A stretch of DNA of 64,000 nt from the NCBI RefSeq assembly GCF_031127815.1, contig NZ_JARXHY010000006.1:186001-250000 (forward strand). The letters run 5' to 3'. Under the pieces are notes generated by a model. The model ran no database searches, was not told the DNA's origin, and worked only from the letters and a program-made list of their open reading frames with translations. The position numbers were made by a program, and so were the translations under genes. Source of the DNA: Pelagicoccus sp. SDUM812003. Lineage in GTDB: Bacteria; Verrucomicrobiota; Verrucomicrobiia; Opitutales; Opitutaceae. This document shows positions 8,683 to 17,685 of this stretch, piece after piece. Numbering within the stretch: position 1 is the first letter of the stretch; every line of letters begins with the position of its first letter.

Positions 8683-9105
8683 AGGTTGGATCCTTTTTGA
8701 CATACAGCGCTGAAGGCGTCGGTTGCGGGTTCTATCGAAGAGACCGTTTCGTGATCTGTCTCATGGGGTAGGGTAAACAGTGGGTTCGCTTGCTTGAGCT
8801 TAGCTCCCAGCATCGCTCGTAGTATTCTTTATAGGTCGCGTCTCTTGTAAACTCCGAGGCGGTATATATTTAGATATATCAATTCTATTTCCCCTTATAG
8901 AATTGGGAAGGGTCGCGGAGGTTTTCGGCTCATGTTGAGGGTGGGCTGAAATTGTACAGACGCTTTCTTTTGGGGTTCTCTGCGCCAGCGAATAGGGCTG
9001 TTATGACCTAGGTTATATTCACAATATCCTAAATGAAAACCTGACTTTCGCTCGAACAGCTCGATGCTGGTCTTTTTGATCCCCCTCAACGGAGAGATTC
9101 AGATT
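8683..9105. promoter_or_regulatory. Divergent control region between TonB2-like operon and glycosidase cluster
   Basis: These 423 bases separate two outward-reading operons and contain no credible gene. The middle (about 8860-8910) is unusually AT-rich for this window. It holds ATATAT/ATATAT dyads and a clean 9-bp inverted repeat, listed separately. The promoters for both operons should lie here; I cannot fix -35/-10 boxes with confidence. Confidence 0.55.
8880..8905. promoter_or_regulatory. Inverted repeat, candidate operator
   Basis: CAATTCTAT and ATAGAATTG form a perfect 9-bp dyad with spacer TTCCCCTT, about 200 bases from both flanking start codons. This fits a dimeric regulator site or a transcript hairpin. 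No T-run follows. Confidence 0.4.
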
Positions 9106-11040
9106 ATGAGACGACTGCCCCTTTATTTTCTTTTGGCATTTTCTTCGCTCGTCATGGCGCAGGAAGAAACCAGCCCGGATGGCTCGATACGCGTCGAGAT
9201 CGACCTGGATGACCACGGACGACCGAGCTACCAGATCGAGTTGAACGGCGTTCAGGTTTTGGAGCCTTCGCCGCTGGGGCTGGAGACGAGCATCGGGAGC
9301 TTCTCCTTGGGCTTGATCGCCAAAGGGGTGGAGCGTCGGGAAGTTTCAGAGAGCTACTCGTTGCCGCATGGAAAGGTGCGGGAGGTCGACTATCTCGCCA
9401 ACGAGATGGTCGCTCGCTTCGAGAATGCCGAGGGCGCTCAGATGGAAGTGTTGGTTCGAGTGAGCGATTCCGATGTGGCCTTCGCTTATCGAATCAGTGG
9501 AGACGAGAGCCAGACTCGGGTGACCGTCCTTGAGGAAGCGACTGGTTTCGATTTCCCTGATTCCGCTCGGGCGTACGTGACCTGGCAATCGCCAGCGAAT
9601 GAGGGATGGATGGGCACCAAGCCCAGCTACGAGGAAGGGTATTTGATCGATGTTCCGGTCGATCGCGAATCGCCGCGAGGTCTGGGTTTTACCTTCCCCG
9701 CTTTGTTTCGCTTGGGAGATAACGGCTGGGCGCTCGTATCTGAGACGGGGACCAGCAGTCGCTACGCGGGAACGAGATTGTCCGACCCGACTTCTGAAGG
9801 GCTTTACACGATCGCGTTTCCGGAGCCGGACGAAAATGGAGGCATCGGCGAAACGACAGTCAGCGCCCCGCTTCCGTTGCTTACACCCTGGCGCACCATC
9901 ACCCTAGGATCCACTTTGGCGCCGATCGTCGAGTCGACCGTTTCCACCGATGTAGTCGAGCCGTTGTACGAGGCGTCGATCGACTACCAACCGGGCCGTT
10001 CCACTTGGAGCTGGCTTATCTGGCAGGACCCCAGCATGAACTTGGAAGACCAGAGGACCTTTATCGATCTGGCGGCAGAGATGGGGTACGAGTACATCCT
10101 GATCGACGCCCTCTGGGATGCCAACATCGGCCGAGAGCGCATGGAGTCGCTGGTGAAGGAAGCCAATTCGAAAGGAGTCGACGTGCTGCTCTGGTACAAT
10201 TCGAACGGGAACTGGAACGATGCTCCGCAAACGCCTCGCAACATCATGGACAACGCTCCGGCTCGCCGAAACGAAATGGAGTGGCTGCAGTCCATCGGCG
10301 TGAAGGGTCTGAAGGTCGATTTCTTCGGCGGCGACAAGCAGGTGACCTTGAAGCTCTACGAGGATATCCTCACCGACGCCAACGACTACGGACTGCACCT
10401 CAACTTTCATGGAGCGACGCTGCCCAGAGGTTGGGAGCGCATGTATCCAAATTTCATGACAGCGGAAGCGGCCACCGCTTCGGAGAATCTCGTCTTCTCG
10501 CAAGGATTCCTCGATAGCGAGGCCCACCGCAGCACGATTTTCCCGTTTGTGCGGAATCCTGTCGCTGCCTTCGACTACGGGCCGATGGTGTTGAACGATC
10601 GCCTCTCGCGCGACCAGGATTCCGGCACTATTCGGAAGACCACGGACGCGTTTCAGCTGGCGACTACGGTGCTGTTTCAATCGCCGGTGCAGCATTTCGG
10701 TCTGACGCCGAACAACTTGGACGAGCAGCCCAAGCACGTCATTGATTTCTTGAGACAAGTTCCGGTGATCTGGGACGAAACGCGCTACATCGCGGGCGCT
10801 CCTGGCGACTTCGCGGTTCTGGCCCGCCGCCATGGTGACGACTGGTATGTCGCGGCGACCAACGGCAAGGATGAAACGCGTCGTCTGGAGCTGTCCGCCC
10901 CGTTTTTGGCGGGCGAGTCCTTCTCCTACCTTCATGAAGGAGAGGACGGAGAAACGGAGCTCTCTCAGCTGAAGATCGATGAAAAGGGAGGCTTTTCGAT
11001 CGAACTCCAGGCCAACGATGGAGCAGTCCTGTATCAATAG
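9106..11040 (+). CDS. GH97 glycoside hydrolase, retaining alpha-galactosidase type
   Basis: A 644-aa protein with a signal peptide (LPLYFLLAFSSLVMAQ), GH97_N beta-sandwich (~25-275), catalytic barrel (~280-560) and GH97_C domain. The ATG at 9106 follows GGAG by 11 bases; an upstream in-frame start lacks one. Retaining GH97 enzymes such as BtGH97b use an Asp nucleophile at the VKxDFF position: here GLKVDFFGGDKQ gives D405. The Glu in NFMTAEAATASE (E454) is the likely acid/base. The usual EGVRGxE stretch reads EAATASE here, so specificity may differ. Likely periplasmic or exported, cleaving alpha-linked galactose or a related sugar. First of five plus-strand hydrolase genes. Confidence 0.88.
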   Translation: MRRLPLYFLLAFSSLVMAQEETSPDGSIRVEIDLDDHGRPSYQIELNGVQVLEPSPLGLETSIGSFSLGLIAKGVERREVSESYSLPHGKVREVDYLANEMVARFENAEGAQMEVLVRVSDSDVAFAYRISGDESQTRVTVLEEATGFDFPDSARAYVTWQSPANEGWMGTKPSYEEGYLIDVPVDRESPRGLGFTFPALFRLGDNGWALVSETGTSSRYAGTRLSDPTSEGLYTIAFPEPDENGGIGETTVSAPLPLLTPWRTITLGSTLAPIVESTVSTDVVEPLYEASIDYQPGRSTWSWLIWQDPSMNLEDQRTFIDLAAEMGYEYILIDALWDANIGRERMESLVKEANSKGVDVLLWYNSNGNWNDAPQTPRNIMDNAPARRNEMEWLQSIGVKGLKVDFFGGDKQVTLKLYEDILTDANDYGLHLNFHGATLPRGWERMYPNFMTAEAATASENLVFSQGFLDSEAHRSTIFPFVRNPVAAFDYGPMVLNDRLSRDQDSGTIRKTTDAFQLATTVLFQSPVQHFGLTPNNLDEQPKHVIDFLRQVPVIWDETRYIAGAPGDFAVLARRHGDDWYVAATNGKDETRRLELSAPFLAGESFSYLHEGEDGETELSQLKIDEKGGFSIELQANDGAVLYQ

Positions 11041-11095
11041 TTCGATGCACGCCACGTCTTAGCGTCTTAGAAATACACTATTCCCGACTCGAATC

Positions 11096-12667
11096 ATGAC
11101 CCCTGCAAAACGACTTAACCTGTTGCTCCTCGCCATCTGTAGCGTGTTCGCAACAATCTCTCTCAACGCCGAAAAGGCCACCAATCCTTTCATCTGGGCC
11201 GACGTGCCGGACGTGGCGGTGATCCGCGTGGACGACACCTACTACATGAGCAGCACCACCATGCACATGGCTCCCGGCGTCCCGATCATGAGGTCGAAGG
11301 ACTTGGTCAATTGGAAGTTGCTTGGCTATGCCTACGACACGTTGGCGGATAACGAGGCCCTGCGTTTGGAGACGGAGCGTTCCGCGTATGGACGCGGCTC
11401 GTGGGCGAGCAGTTTGCGCTACCACGATGGTATCTTTTACGTATCCACGTTTTCCGCTACAAGCGGGCGTACCCATATTTACAAGACGGATGATATCGAA
11501 GCCTGCGAGTGGGAGGAAATCTCCTTCGAACCGTCCATGCATGACCATTCGCTGGTGTTCGACGACGACGGCAAGGTGTACTTTCTCTTCGGGGGCGGAA
11601 ACCTTCGTTTGACCGAGCTGGAGCCCGACCTTTCAGGAATCAAGGAAGGCGGTTTCGACGAAGTGGTGATCGAGCACGCTGAAAAGGTGGCTACGGACAA
11701 CGCCATGCTGCACGCCGAGGGTACGCAAGTGCTCAAGAAGGATGGCATGTACTATGTCATGAACATCTGCTGGCCACAGGGCGGCATGCGCACGCAGATC
11801 GTGCACCGCTCGAAATCGATCAAAGGACCGTACGAGGGCCGCATGGTCTTACAGGACAAAGGCGTGGCTCAGGGCTGCCTGATCGATACGCCGGAGGGCG
11901 ACTGGTATGCTGTTCTCTTTCAGGACAACGGCGCCGTAGGTCGTAGCCCGTGGCTGGTCCCGGTGAAGTGGGAAGACGGCTGGCCGGTGCTAGGCGAAGA
12001 CGGCAAGGCTCCCATTGTCTTGGATATCGAGGACACGGAGGACGGGCTTTCCAACATTGTGGCTTCGGACGAGTTTGATCGCAAGCCGGGAGCGGAACTG
12101 CCGCTTGCTTGGCAGTGGAATCACAATCCAGTGAACGACAAGTGGTCCATCGGCGAGCGCAAGGGGCATCTGCGATTGGAAACCCTTCGCGTGGACGACG
12201 ATGTGCTGCATGCCAGAAACATGCTGACGCAGCGGACCTTCGGACCGATCAGTTCGGCGGAGACCAAGCTCGACGTTTCGAAAATGAAAGACGGCGACAC
12301 TGCGGGCCTCATCGCCCTGCAACGTCATTTTGGATACGTGGGCGTAAAGCAGGAGGACGGCGAGCGTTCCATTGTGATGGTGCGGGCTCAGGAAGACGAG
12401 CCAGAGGTCCTGGCAACCATCCCGCTGAAAAAGAAGTCGGTTTTCTTCAAAATCGAATGCGACTTCCGCGACCGGGCGGACAAGGCTTACTTTTTCTACA
12501 GTCTTGACGGCAAGTCCTGGAATCGCATCGGCGAGCCGCTGCAGATGCGCTACACGCTTCCGCACTTCATGGGCTATCGATTTGGCTTGTTCAACTGGGC
12601 GAGCGAGCAAGTCGGCGGTCAGGTAGACTTCGATTTCTACCGCATCGGTGACCGTCTCAGCAAGTAG
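11096..12667 (+). CDS. GH43 beta-xylosidase/alpha-L-arabinofuranosidase (subfamily 12-like)
   Basis: A 523-aa protein with a signal peptide (LNLLLLAICSVFATISLNA). A five-bladed GH43 propeller covers ~28-330 and a C-terminal beta-sandwich ~350-520, the arrangement of subfamily 12-type enzymes. Visible catalytic positions are the general base D39 (ADVPDVAVIRVDDTYY), D150 (MHDHSLVFDDDGK) and the acid E208 (LHAEGTQVLKKDGMYY). The family removes beta-xylose or alpha-L-arabinofuranose from hemicellulose. It starts 55 bases after the GH97 gene on the same strand and is probably co-transcribed with it. No strong ribosome-binding site is seen. Activity between xylosidase and arabinosidase cannot be settled from sequence. 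Confidence 0.88.
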   Translation: MTPAKRLNLLLLAICSVFATISLNAEKATNPFIWADVPDVAVIRVDDTYYMSSTTMHMAPGVPIMRSKDLVNWKLLGYAYDTLADNEALRLETERSAYGRGSWASSLRYHDGIFYVSTFSATSGRTHIYKTDDIEACEWEEISFEPSMHDHSLVFDDDGKVYFLFGGGNLRLTELEPDLSGIKEGGFDEVVIEHAEKVATDNAMLHAEGTQVLKKDGMYYVMNICWPQGGMRTQIVHRSKSIKGPYEGRMVLQDKGVAQGCLIDTPEGDWYAVLFQDNGAVGRSPWLVPVKWEDGWPVLGEDGKAPIVLDIEDTEDGLSNIVASDEFDRKPGAELPLAWQWNHNPVNDKWSIGERKGHLRLETLRVDDDVLHARNMLTQRTFGPISSAETKLDVSKMKDGDTAGLIALQRHFGYVGVKQEDGERSIVMVRAQEDEPEVLATIPLKKKSVFFKIECDFRDRADKAYFFYSLDGKSWNRIGEPLQMRYTLPHFMGYRFGLFNWASEQVGGQVDFDFYRIGDRLSK

Positions 12668-12694
12668 GGCGGAGGCTTTTCTTGTGGCGCAAAC

Positions 12695-12712
12695 GAGGGG
12701 CGGTCGCCCCTC
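12695..12712. repeat. Short GC-rich palindrome
   Basis: GAGGGGC and GCCCCTC form a 7-bp stem with loop GGTC, followed by TTGTAAAATTT. It may act as a weak terminator or mRNA hairpin between the GH43 and GH3 genes. Confidence 0.4.
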
Positions 12713-12755
12713 TTGTAAAATTTGGCGGGTTCCGAAGCCCGTTTTCGTTAAGCCT

Positions 12756-12788
12756 GCTTGAAGGACTGTCGCTGCGGTCCTTCCAAGC
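12756..12788. repeat. Stem-loop before the GH3 gene
   Basis: GCTTGAAGGAC pairs with GTCCTTCCAAGC (one bulged base) around a ten-base loop. It lies about 85 bases before the GH3 start and could be an RNA hairpin that sets the ratio of upstream and downstream transcripts (inference). Confidence 0.35.
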
Positions 12789-12871
12789 AATTCGGTTTAC
12801 CTATCTTTGATTCAAGCCGGGTAGGGGCTTCGCGTCGCTATCCAGACAGTTTTTATACCCCATAGGCTATC

Positions 12872-15466
12872 ATGACGAAACTAGTTTCTCTTCTCGCATT
12901 CGCGTTCGCTGCAGCGAGCGCTTTTGCCCAGCAATATCCGTTTCAGGATCCGAACCTCAGCTTCGAGGAGCGGGCGGCGGACTTGATCTCCCGTCTGACG
13001 CTCGAGGAAAAGGCTGCCCTGATGTGCGACCAGTCCGAGCCCATCCCGCGCCTCGGCATCAAGCGCTTCAACTGGTGGAGCGAGGCCCTGCACGGCTACG
13101 CCAACAACGACAACGTCACCGTCTTCCCGGAACCTGTCGGCATGGCGGCCTCCTTCAACGACGAGCTGTTGTACGAAATCTTCGACGCGGTGTCGACCGA
13201 AGGCCGAGCCAAGTACCACGAGTGGATCAATGCCGGAAACGAAAACAAGCGCTTCCTCAGCCTCTCGGTTTGGACCCCAAACGTGAACATCTTTCGCGAT
13301 CCGCGTTGGGGCCGCGGCCAGGAGACCTACGGCGAAGATCCTTATCTGACCTCCCGCATGGGCGTGCAGGTGGTGAAGGGCTTGCAAGGGCCGGAGGATG
13401 CCAAGTATCGCAAGCTGCTCGCTTGCGCCAAGCACTACGCGGTGCACTCCGGACCGGAATGGAGTCGCCACGAGCTCAACCTCAACAACGTGAGCCCGCG
13501 CCTGCTTTACGAAACCTATTTGCCCGCCTTCAAGGCCTTGGTGCAGGAAGCAGACGTTCGCCAAGTCATGTGCGCCTACCAGCGACTTGATGACGAGCCC
13601 TGCTGCGGAAACCGTCGCTTGCTGCAGCGCATCCTTCGCGAGGAATGGGGCTATGAGCACATCGTGGTAGCGGACTGCGGAGCGATCGCTGATTTCTTCA
13701 CCACGCACAATGTATCCTCGGATCCAGTACACGCCGCTTCCAAGGCTGTGCTAGCGGGCACAGATTTGGAATGCATCTGGGAAAACTATCCCTTTGCTAC
13801 GCTGCCCGAAGCGGTGGAGCGCAAGCTGCTGGACGAGGCGGACATCGACAAGAGCCTCATGCGCACTCTGATCGGCCGTTTCGAGTTGGGCGATATGGAT
13901 GACGACTCCATCGTGCCGTGGGCCCAGATCACGCCGGATGTTTTGAACAACGAAAAGCACCGTCAGCTAGCCCTGGACATGGCGCGCCAGACCTTGACCC
14001 TGCTGCGAAACGAGAACGATATCCTGCCCTTGTCCAAGTCTGCCGACAAGATCGCCGTCATCGGCCCGAACGCCGACGACGAGCCGATGCTCTGGGGCAA
14101 CTACAATGGCACTCCGGTACGCACCATCACCATCCTCGACGGTATCAAGACCAAGCTCGAAGCCGACCAGATCTTCTACGACAAGGGTTGTGACCTGGTG
14201 GAAGACAAGGTGACCGAAACCTACTTCGCCCAAGCCTCATTCGAAGGAAAGCCAGGCTTCAAGGCGACCTATTGGAACAACCCGGATCGCAGCGGCGAGC
14301 CAGTAGCGGTCGACCAGATCGTCAATCCGCTCAAGAAGACCACCGCTGGCCAGCATCAGTTCGCTTCCGGTGTTAGGCTGGAAGGATTCTCCGCTCTGTA
14401 TGAAACCGAATTCGTGCCCTCGGTTTCCGAGGAAATCGTCTTCAAGGGCGGAGCCACTGGATTCTTCGAGCTGGTGGTGAACGGCGAGAGCATTCAGACC
14501 TATCGCAACTGGCGCACTTTGCCCTCGCGCATTCCCTTCCAGGTCGAAGCGGGCGAAACGTACAAGATCGAGATCCGCTACGCCCAGCTCGAGAACTGGC
14601 AGGCCAACATCGAATTCAATTTCGGCAGGGAGGTGGATGTCGACTACACCGAGCTCCTTCGAAAGCTGGAGGGCATCGAAACGGTGGTCTTCGTGGGCGG
14701 CCTTTCCGGCCAGCTGGAAGGCGAGGAAATGCCGGTGTCGTATCCAGGATTCAAGGGCGGCGACCGCACCAATATCGATCTTCCCTCCGTGCAGCGAAAC
14801 TGCCTGAAAGCGCTCAAGGAGGCGGGCAAGAAGGTTGTCTTCGTCAACTGCTCCGGATCCGCTATGGCGTTCACTCCGGAAACCGAAACCTGCGACGCTA
14901 TCCTGCAGGCTTGGTACGCTGGCGAGTCGGGTGGACAGGCCATCGCCGATGTATTGTTCGGCGACTACAATCCATCCGGCAAGTTGCCCGTCACCTTCTA
15001 CAAGAGCTCTGACCAGTTGAAGGACTTCGAAGACTATACCATGGAAGGGCGAACCTACCGCTACATGGAAGACGCGCTCTATCCATTTGGATACGGACTG
15101 AGCTATACTGATTTCGAAATCGGTACCGCCAAGTTGAGTAAGAAGAAACTAACTACCAGCGACTCCGTGACGCTCACCATTCCGGTTCGCAATGTCGGCG
15201 AACGCGACGGTCTGGAGATCGTGCAGGTGTACGTACGCAAGATCGATGACGTCGATGGTCCTATCAAAACCCTGAAAGGTTTCGCCCGCGTGGAAGTGGC
15301 CGCTGGCAAAAGCAGCAAGGCCACCATCGAGCTGCCACCATCGTCCTTCGAATTCTACAGTTGGGAGCAGCGCGGCATGGCGATCACGCCGGGCGAGTAC
15401 GAGATTTTCTACGGCTCGAGCTCCGACGCCAAAGACCTCAAAACGACCAAAGTGACCTTGCTCTAG
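12872..15466 (+). CDS. GH3 beta-xylosidase/beta-glucosidase with inserted PA14-like module
   Basis: An 864-aa protein with a signal peptide (VSLLAFAFAAASAFAQ). The N-terminal GH3 barrel carries the nucleophile D268 in VVADCGAIADF, the DCGAI form typical of beta-xylosidase-type GH3. A PA14-like insert around residues 450-590 (FKATYWNNPDRSGEP, GFFELVVNGES) interrupts the second GH3 domain, which resumes with VFVGGLSGQLEGEE. A C-terminal fibronectin-III-like domain follows. It hydrolyses terminal beta-linked xylose or glucose from oligosaccharides in the periplasm or at the surface. It shares strand and context with the GH43 gene, whose xylo-oligosaccharide products it could finish. Confidence 0.9.
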   Translation: MTKLVSLLAFAFAAASAFAQQYPFQDPNLSFEERAADLISRLTLEEKAALMCDQSEPIPRLGIKRFNWWSEALHGYANNDNVTVFPEPVGMAASFNDELLYEIFDAVSTEGRAKYHEWINAGNENKRFLSLSVWTPNVNIFRDPRWGRGQETYGEDPYLTSRMGVQVVKGLQGPEDAKYRKLLACAKHYAVHSGPEWSRHELNLNNVSPRLLYETYLPAFKALVQEADVRQVMCAYQRLDDEPCCGNRRLLQRILREEWGYEHIVVADCGAIADFFTTHNVSSDPVHAASKAVLAGTDLECIWENYPFATLPEAVERKLLDEADIDKSLMRTLIGRFELGDMDDDSIVPWAQITPDVLNNEKHRQLALDMARQTLTLLRNENDILPLSKSADKIAVIGPNADDEPMLWGNYNGTPVRTITILDGIKTKLEADQIFYDKGCDLVEDKVTETYFAQASFEGKPGFKATYWNNPDRSGEPVAVDQIVNPLKKTTAGQHQFASGVRLEGFSALYETEFVPSVSEEIVFKGGATGFFELVVNGESIQTYRNWRTLPSRIPFQVEAGETYKIEIRYAQLENWQANIEFNFGREVDVDYTELLRKLEGIETVVFVGGLSGQLEGEEMPVSYPGFKGGDRTNIDLPSVQRNCLKALKEAGKKVVFVNCSGSAMAFTPETETCDAILQAWYAGESGGQAIADVLFGDYNPSGKLPVTFYKSSDQLKDFEDYTMEGRTYRYMEDALYPFGYGLSYTDFEIGTAKLSKKKLTTSDSVTLTIPVRNVGERDGLEIVQVYVRKIDDVDGPIKTLKGFARVEVAAGKSSKATIELPPSSFEFYSWEQRGMAITPGEYEIFYGSSSDAKDLKTTKVTLL

Positions 15467-15505
15467 CATGGTGAGATAAGATTCTAACCTATTCCAAATG
15501 AACGA

Positions 15506-15595
15506 GCCCGGAGGTCGCGTTCCACCAGAACCAAAGGTGGCGCGTACCGAGCAGAGCGACACTCGACGTGCGAAGCGAGGAGAAAACCTCCGGGC
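15506..15595. repeat. Nested inverted-repeat element between GH3 and GH97 genes
   Basis: The outer arms GCCCGGAGGT and ACCTCCGGGC are a perfect 10-bp dyad enclosing about 70 bases. Inside, CGCG-TT-CCACC pairs with GGTGG-CGCG. The 90-base unit looks like a folded intergenic element (a REP- or MITE-like unit, or a structured 5' leader) and ends about 40 bases before the GH97 start. No protein is encoded. Confidence 0.45.
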
Positions 15596-15633
15596 ACGCT
15601 CAGTCCCATCACCCTTCAACAACGCCCCAGCCT

Positions 15634-17574
15634 ATGACCCTCAAAGCGATCTTCTCTCGCTCTGCTCTTTGCAGTCTCTCTCTTCTCTTTTTCGTCACCG
15701 CTCACGCCCAAGCGAATCGGGTGATCTCGCCTAACGAGAAAATCGAAGCCACGTTGCTCAGCGACGCCTCTGGCGAAGCGAGTAGCTGGTATTTGGAAAT
15801 AGCCTACATGCAGGATGGCGAGCGAACAATCGCCATTCCGCGGGTCGACCTCGGCTTGGTTCGCGAGGACCAGAGTTTCGTCGAGAGGCTCACGCTGAAA
15901 GCGGCCGGCGAGCCGCAGTTTATCGAAGAGAGCTACACCGCCATACACGGCAAGCGCTCCGAGTGTAGCAACGTCGCCAACGAGCGAACCTTCACTCTCG
16001 AAAACGCTGACGGCTCTCCCATGGAGCTGGTGGTAAGAGCCTACGATGACGGGGTGACGTTTCGGTATTCATTTCCTGAGGACGATGGCGAGTACGTGGT
16101 TCTGGAAGAACGCACCGCCTACACCATCGATGCGGAGGCCAAGCGTTGGCTGCAGAAGTGGAACCCGGCGAACGAAGGCCTGTATCTGGAGCAGAGCGCC
16201 ACTGAACAGCAGGAGTGGTGCTATCCCGCTCTCTTCCAGACTAGCGAAGAAGGCCCCTGGTTTCTTTTGCACGAGTCGGATGTGCTGCGTAGCTATTGCG
16301 GCACCAAGCTGAGCAATCTAGAGGACGCGTCGCGCTACGATCTGGTTTTCCCAAACCCCGGCGATGCTCGCGGAGTGGGGGAATCGCAGCCCACAATCGA
16401 GTTGCCCTGGAAGTCGCCCTGGCGCGTGATCATTTTGGGCGAGTTGGGCGATTTGGTGGAGTCCACTTTGATCGATGATGTGGCGACTCCCAACGCCCTT
16501 GCGGATACCGATTGGATCGAGCCGGGAGCGGCGTCATGGAACTATTGGTCCGACAACCATGGAACCAAGGACTTTCAGGTGGTTTGCGATTTTGCCGACC
16601 TAGCCGCTAGCATGGGCTGGCCCTACACCTTGCTCGATTGGGAGTGGGACGCCATGGGCAATGGGGGCGACTTGTATGACGCGGTCGAATACATCAAATC
16701 GATCGGAGTGAAGCCGCTCATTTGGTACAACTCTGGGGGCGATCATACATGGGTGCCTGCTACGCCAAAGGATCGCATGCTCACCCACGAGAACCGGGTA
16801 GAGGAGTTCACCAAGCTCAATGAAATGGGTATCGTCGGGGTGAAGGTTGATTTCTTCGAAAGCGAAAAGCAGCACATGATCGACTACTATCTCGATATCG
16901 TGGAGGACGCGGCGGCATTCGAGATGCTAGTTTATTTTCACGGATGCCTAGTGCCGCGCGGTTGGGCTCGCACCTATCCCAACCTCATGACCTATGAAGG
17001 CGTTCGCGGGGCGGAGTGGTACAACAACACGCCGGAGCTCACGACCACCGCGCCTCAGCACAATGCCACGCTGCCATTCACCCGCAACGTGATCGGGGCT
17101 ATGGACTACACGCCAACTACTTTCACCAACTCGCAACATCCGCACCTGACTTCCTACGGCCACGAGCTCGCTCTTAGCGTGGTATTCGAATCGGCCATAC
17201 AGCACTTTGCCGATCGTCCAGAGGGGTACTATGAGCTTCCCGATGCTCCGCGTTCGTTTCTGAAGCGCGTGCCGGTCGCCTGGGACGATACCAAGTTCAT
17301 TGCCGGCTACCCAGGCAAGGACGCGATCATCGCTCGTCGCAAGGGCGAGGAGTGGTACGTCGGCGGCATCAACGGCGAATGGGAGCCAAAGTCGATCTCG
17401 CTTCCGTTTGATTTCCTGCCGGAGGGAGAGTCGTACCGACTGACCCTCATCGCTGACGGAAAGCACGACAAAGCCTTTGCGACGACTTACCATGTGGTGA
17501 CGAGCGAAAGCGAACTCGACCTGGACCTGTTGCGCCGAGGCGGTTTCGCAGCTGTTCTCGAACCGAATCGCTAG
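15634..17574 (+). CDS. GH97 glycoside hydrolase, retaining type (second copy)
   Basis: A 646-aa protein. I placed the start at the ATG at 15634, which gives a proper signal peptide (SALCSLSLLFFVTAHAQ); the longer frame begins inside the upstream repeat element. The GH97_N, barrel and GH97_C order is as in the first copy. The nucleophile is D406 in GVKVDFFESEKQ and the likely acid/base is E455 in NLMTYEGVRGAEW, here with the normal EGVRGxE motif. The predicted activity is a retaining exo-alpha-glycosidase, most likely on alpha-galactosides. The two GH97 proteins are distant in sequence, so they are probably specialised and not a recent duplication. Confidence 0.9.
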   Translation: MTLKAIFSRSALCSLSLLFFVTAHAQANRVISPNEKIEATLLSDASGEASSWYLEIAYMQDGERTIAIPRVDLGLVREDQSFVERLTLKAAGEPQFIEESYTAIHGKRSECSNVANERTFTLENADGSPMELVVRAYDDGVTFRYSFPEDDGEYVVLEERTAYTIDAEAKRWLQKWNPANEGLYLEQSATEQQEWCYPALFQTSEEGPWFLLHESDVLRSYCGTKLSNLEDASRYDLVFPNPGDARGVGESQPTIELPWKSPWRVIILGELGDLVESTLIDDVATPNALADTDWIEPGAASWNYWSDNHGTKDFQVVCDFADLAASMGWPYTLLDWEWDAMGNGGDLYDAVEYIKSIGVKPLIWYNSGGDHTWVPATPKDRMLTHENRVEEFTKLNEMGIVGVKVDFFESEKQHMIDYYLDIVEDAAAFEMLVYFHGCLVPRGWARTYPNLMTYEGVRGAEWYNNTPELTTTAPQHNATLPFTRNVIGAMDYTPTTFTNSQHPHLTSYGHELALSVVFESAIQHFADRPEGYYELPDAPRSFLKRVPVAWDDTKFIAGYPGKDAIIARRKGEEWYVGGINGEWEPKSISLPFDFLPEGESYRLTLIADGKHDKAFATTYHVVTSESELDLDLLRRGGFAAVLEPNR

Positions 17575-17606
17575 CGGTCGATGTTGTCGAATTATCTCCA
17601 ATCAAT

Positions 17607-17666
17607 GTAGGGCGGGGCGCTGACCCGCCATCTCGTTGAGCAAGCCGGGTCAGCGCCCCGGCCTAC
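17607..17666. repeat. Long GC-rich imperfect palindrome (REP-like)
   Basis: Two 23-base arms (17607-17629 and 17644-17666) are inverted copies with 21 of 23 positions matching and a 14-base loop. The arms begin GTAG and carry core GGGGCGCTGACCC. The same core appears near 47.8 kb. It sits between the GH97 and GH51 genes; a REP-like element or mRNA-stabilising hairpin is likely. Confidence 0.6.
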
Positions 17667-17685
17667 AGACAGTTAACCCCAAAAA

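Noticed and set aside
9904-11055. A 383-codon open frame antisense to the first GH97 gene
   Set aside because: It lies wholly within a gene with full catalytic motifs, has the composition of a GC-rich reverse shadow (Arg/Val/Leu/His-rich) and no domain.
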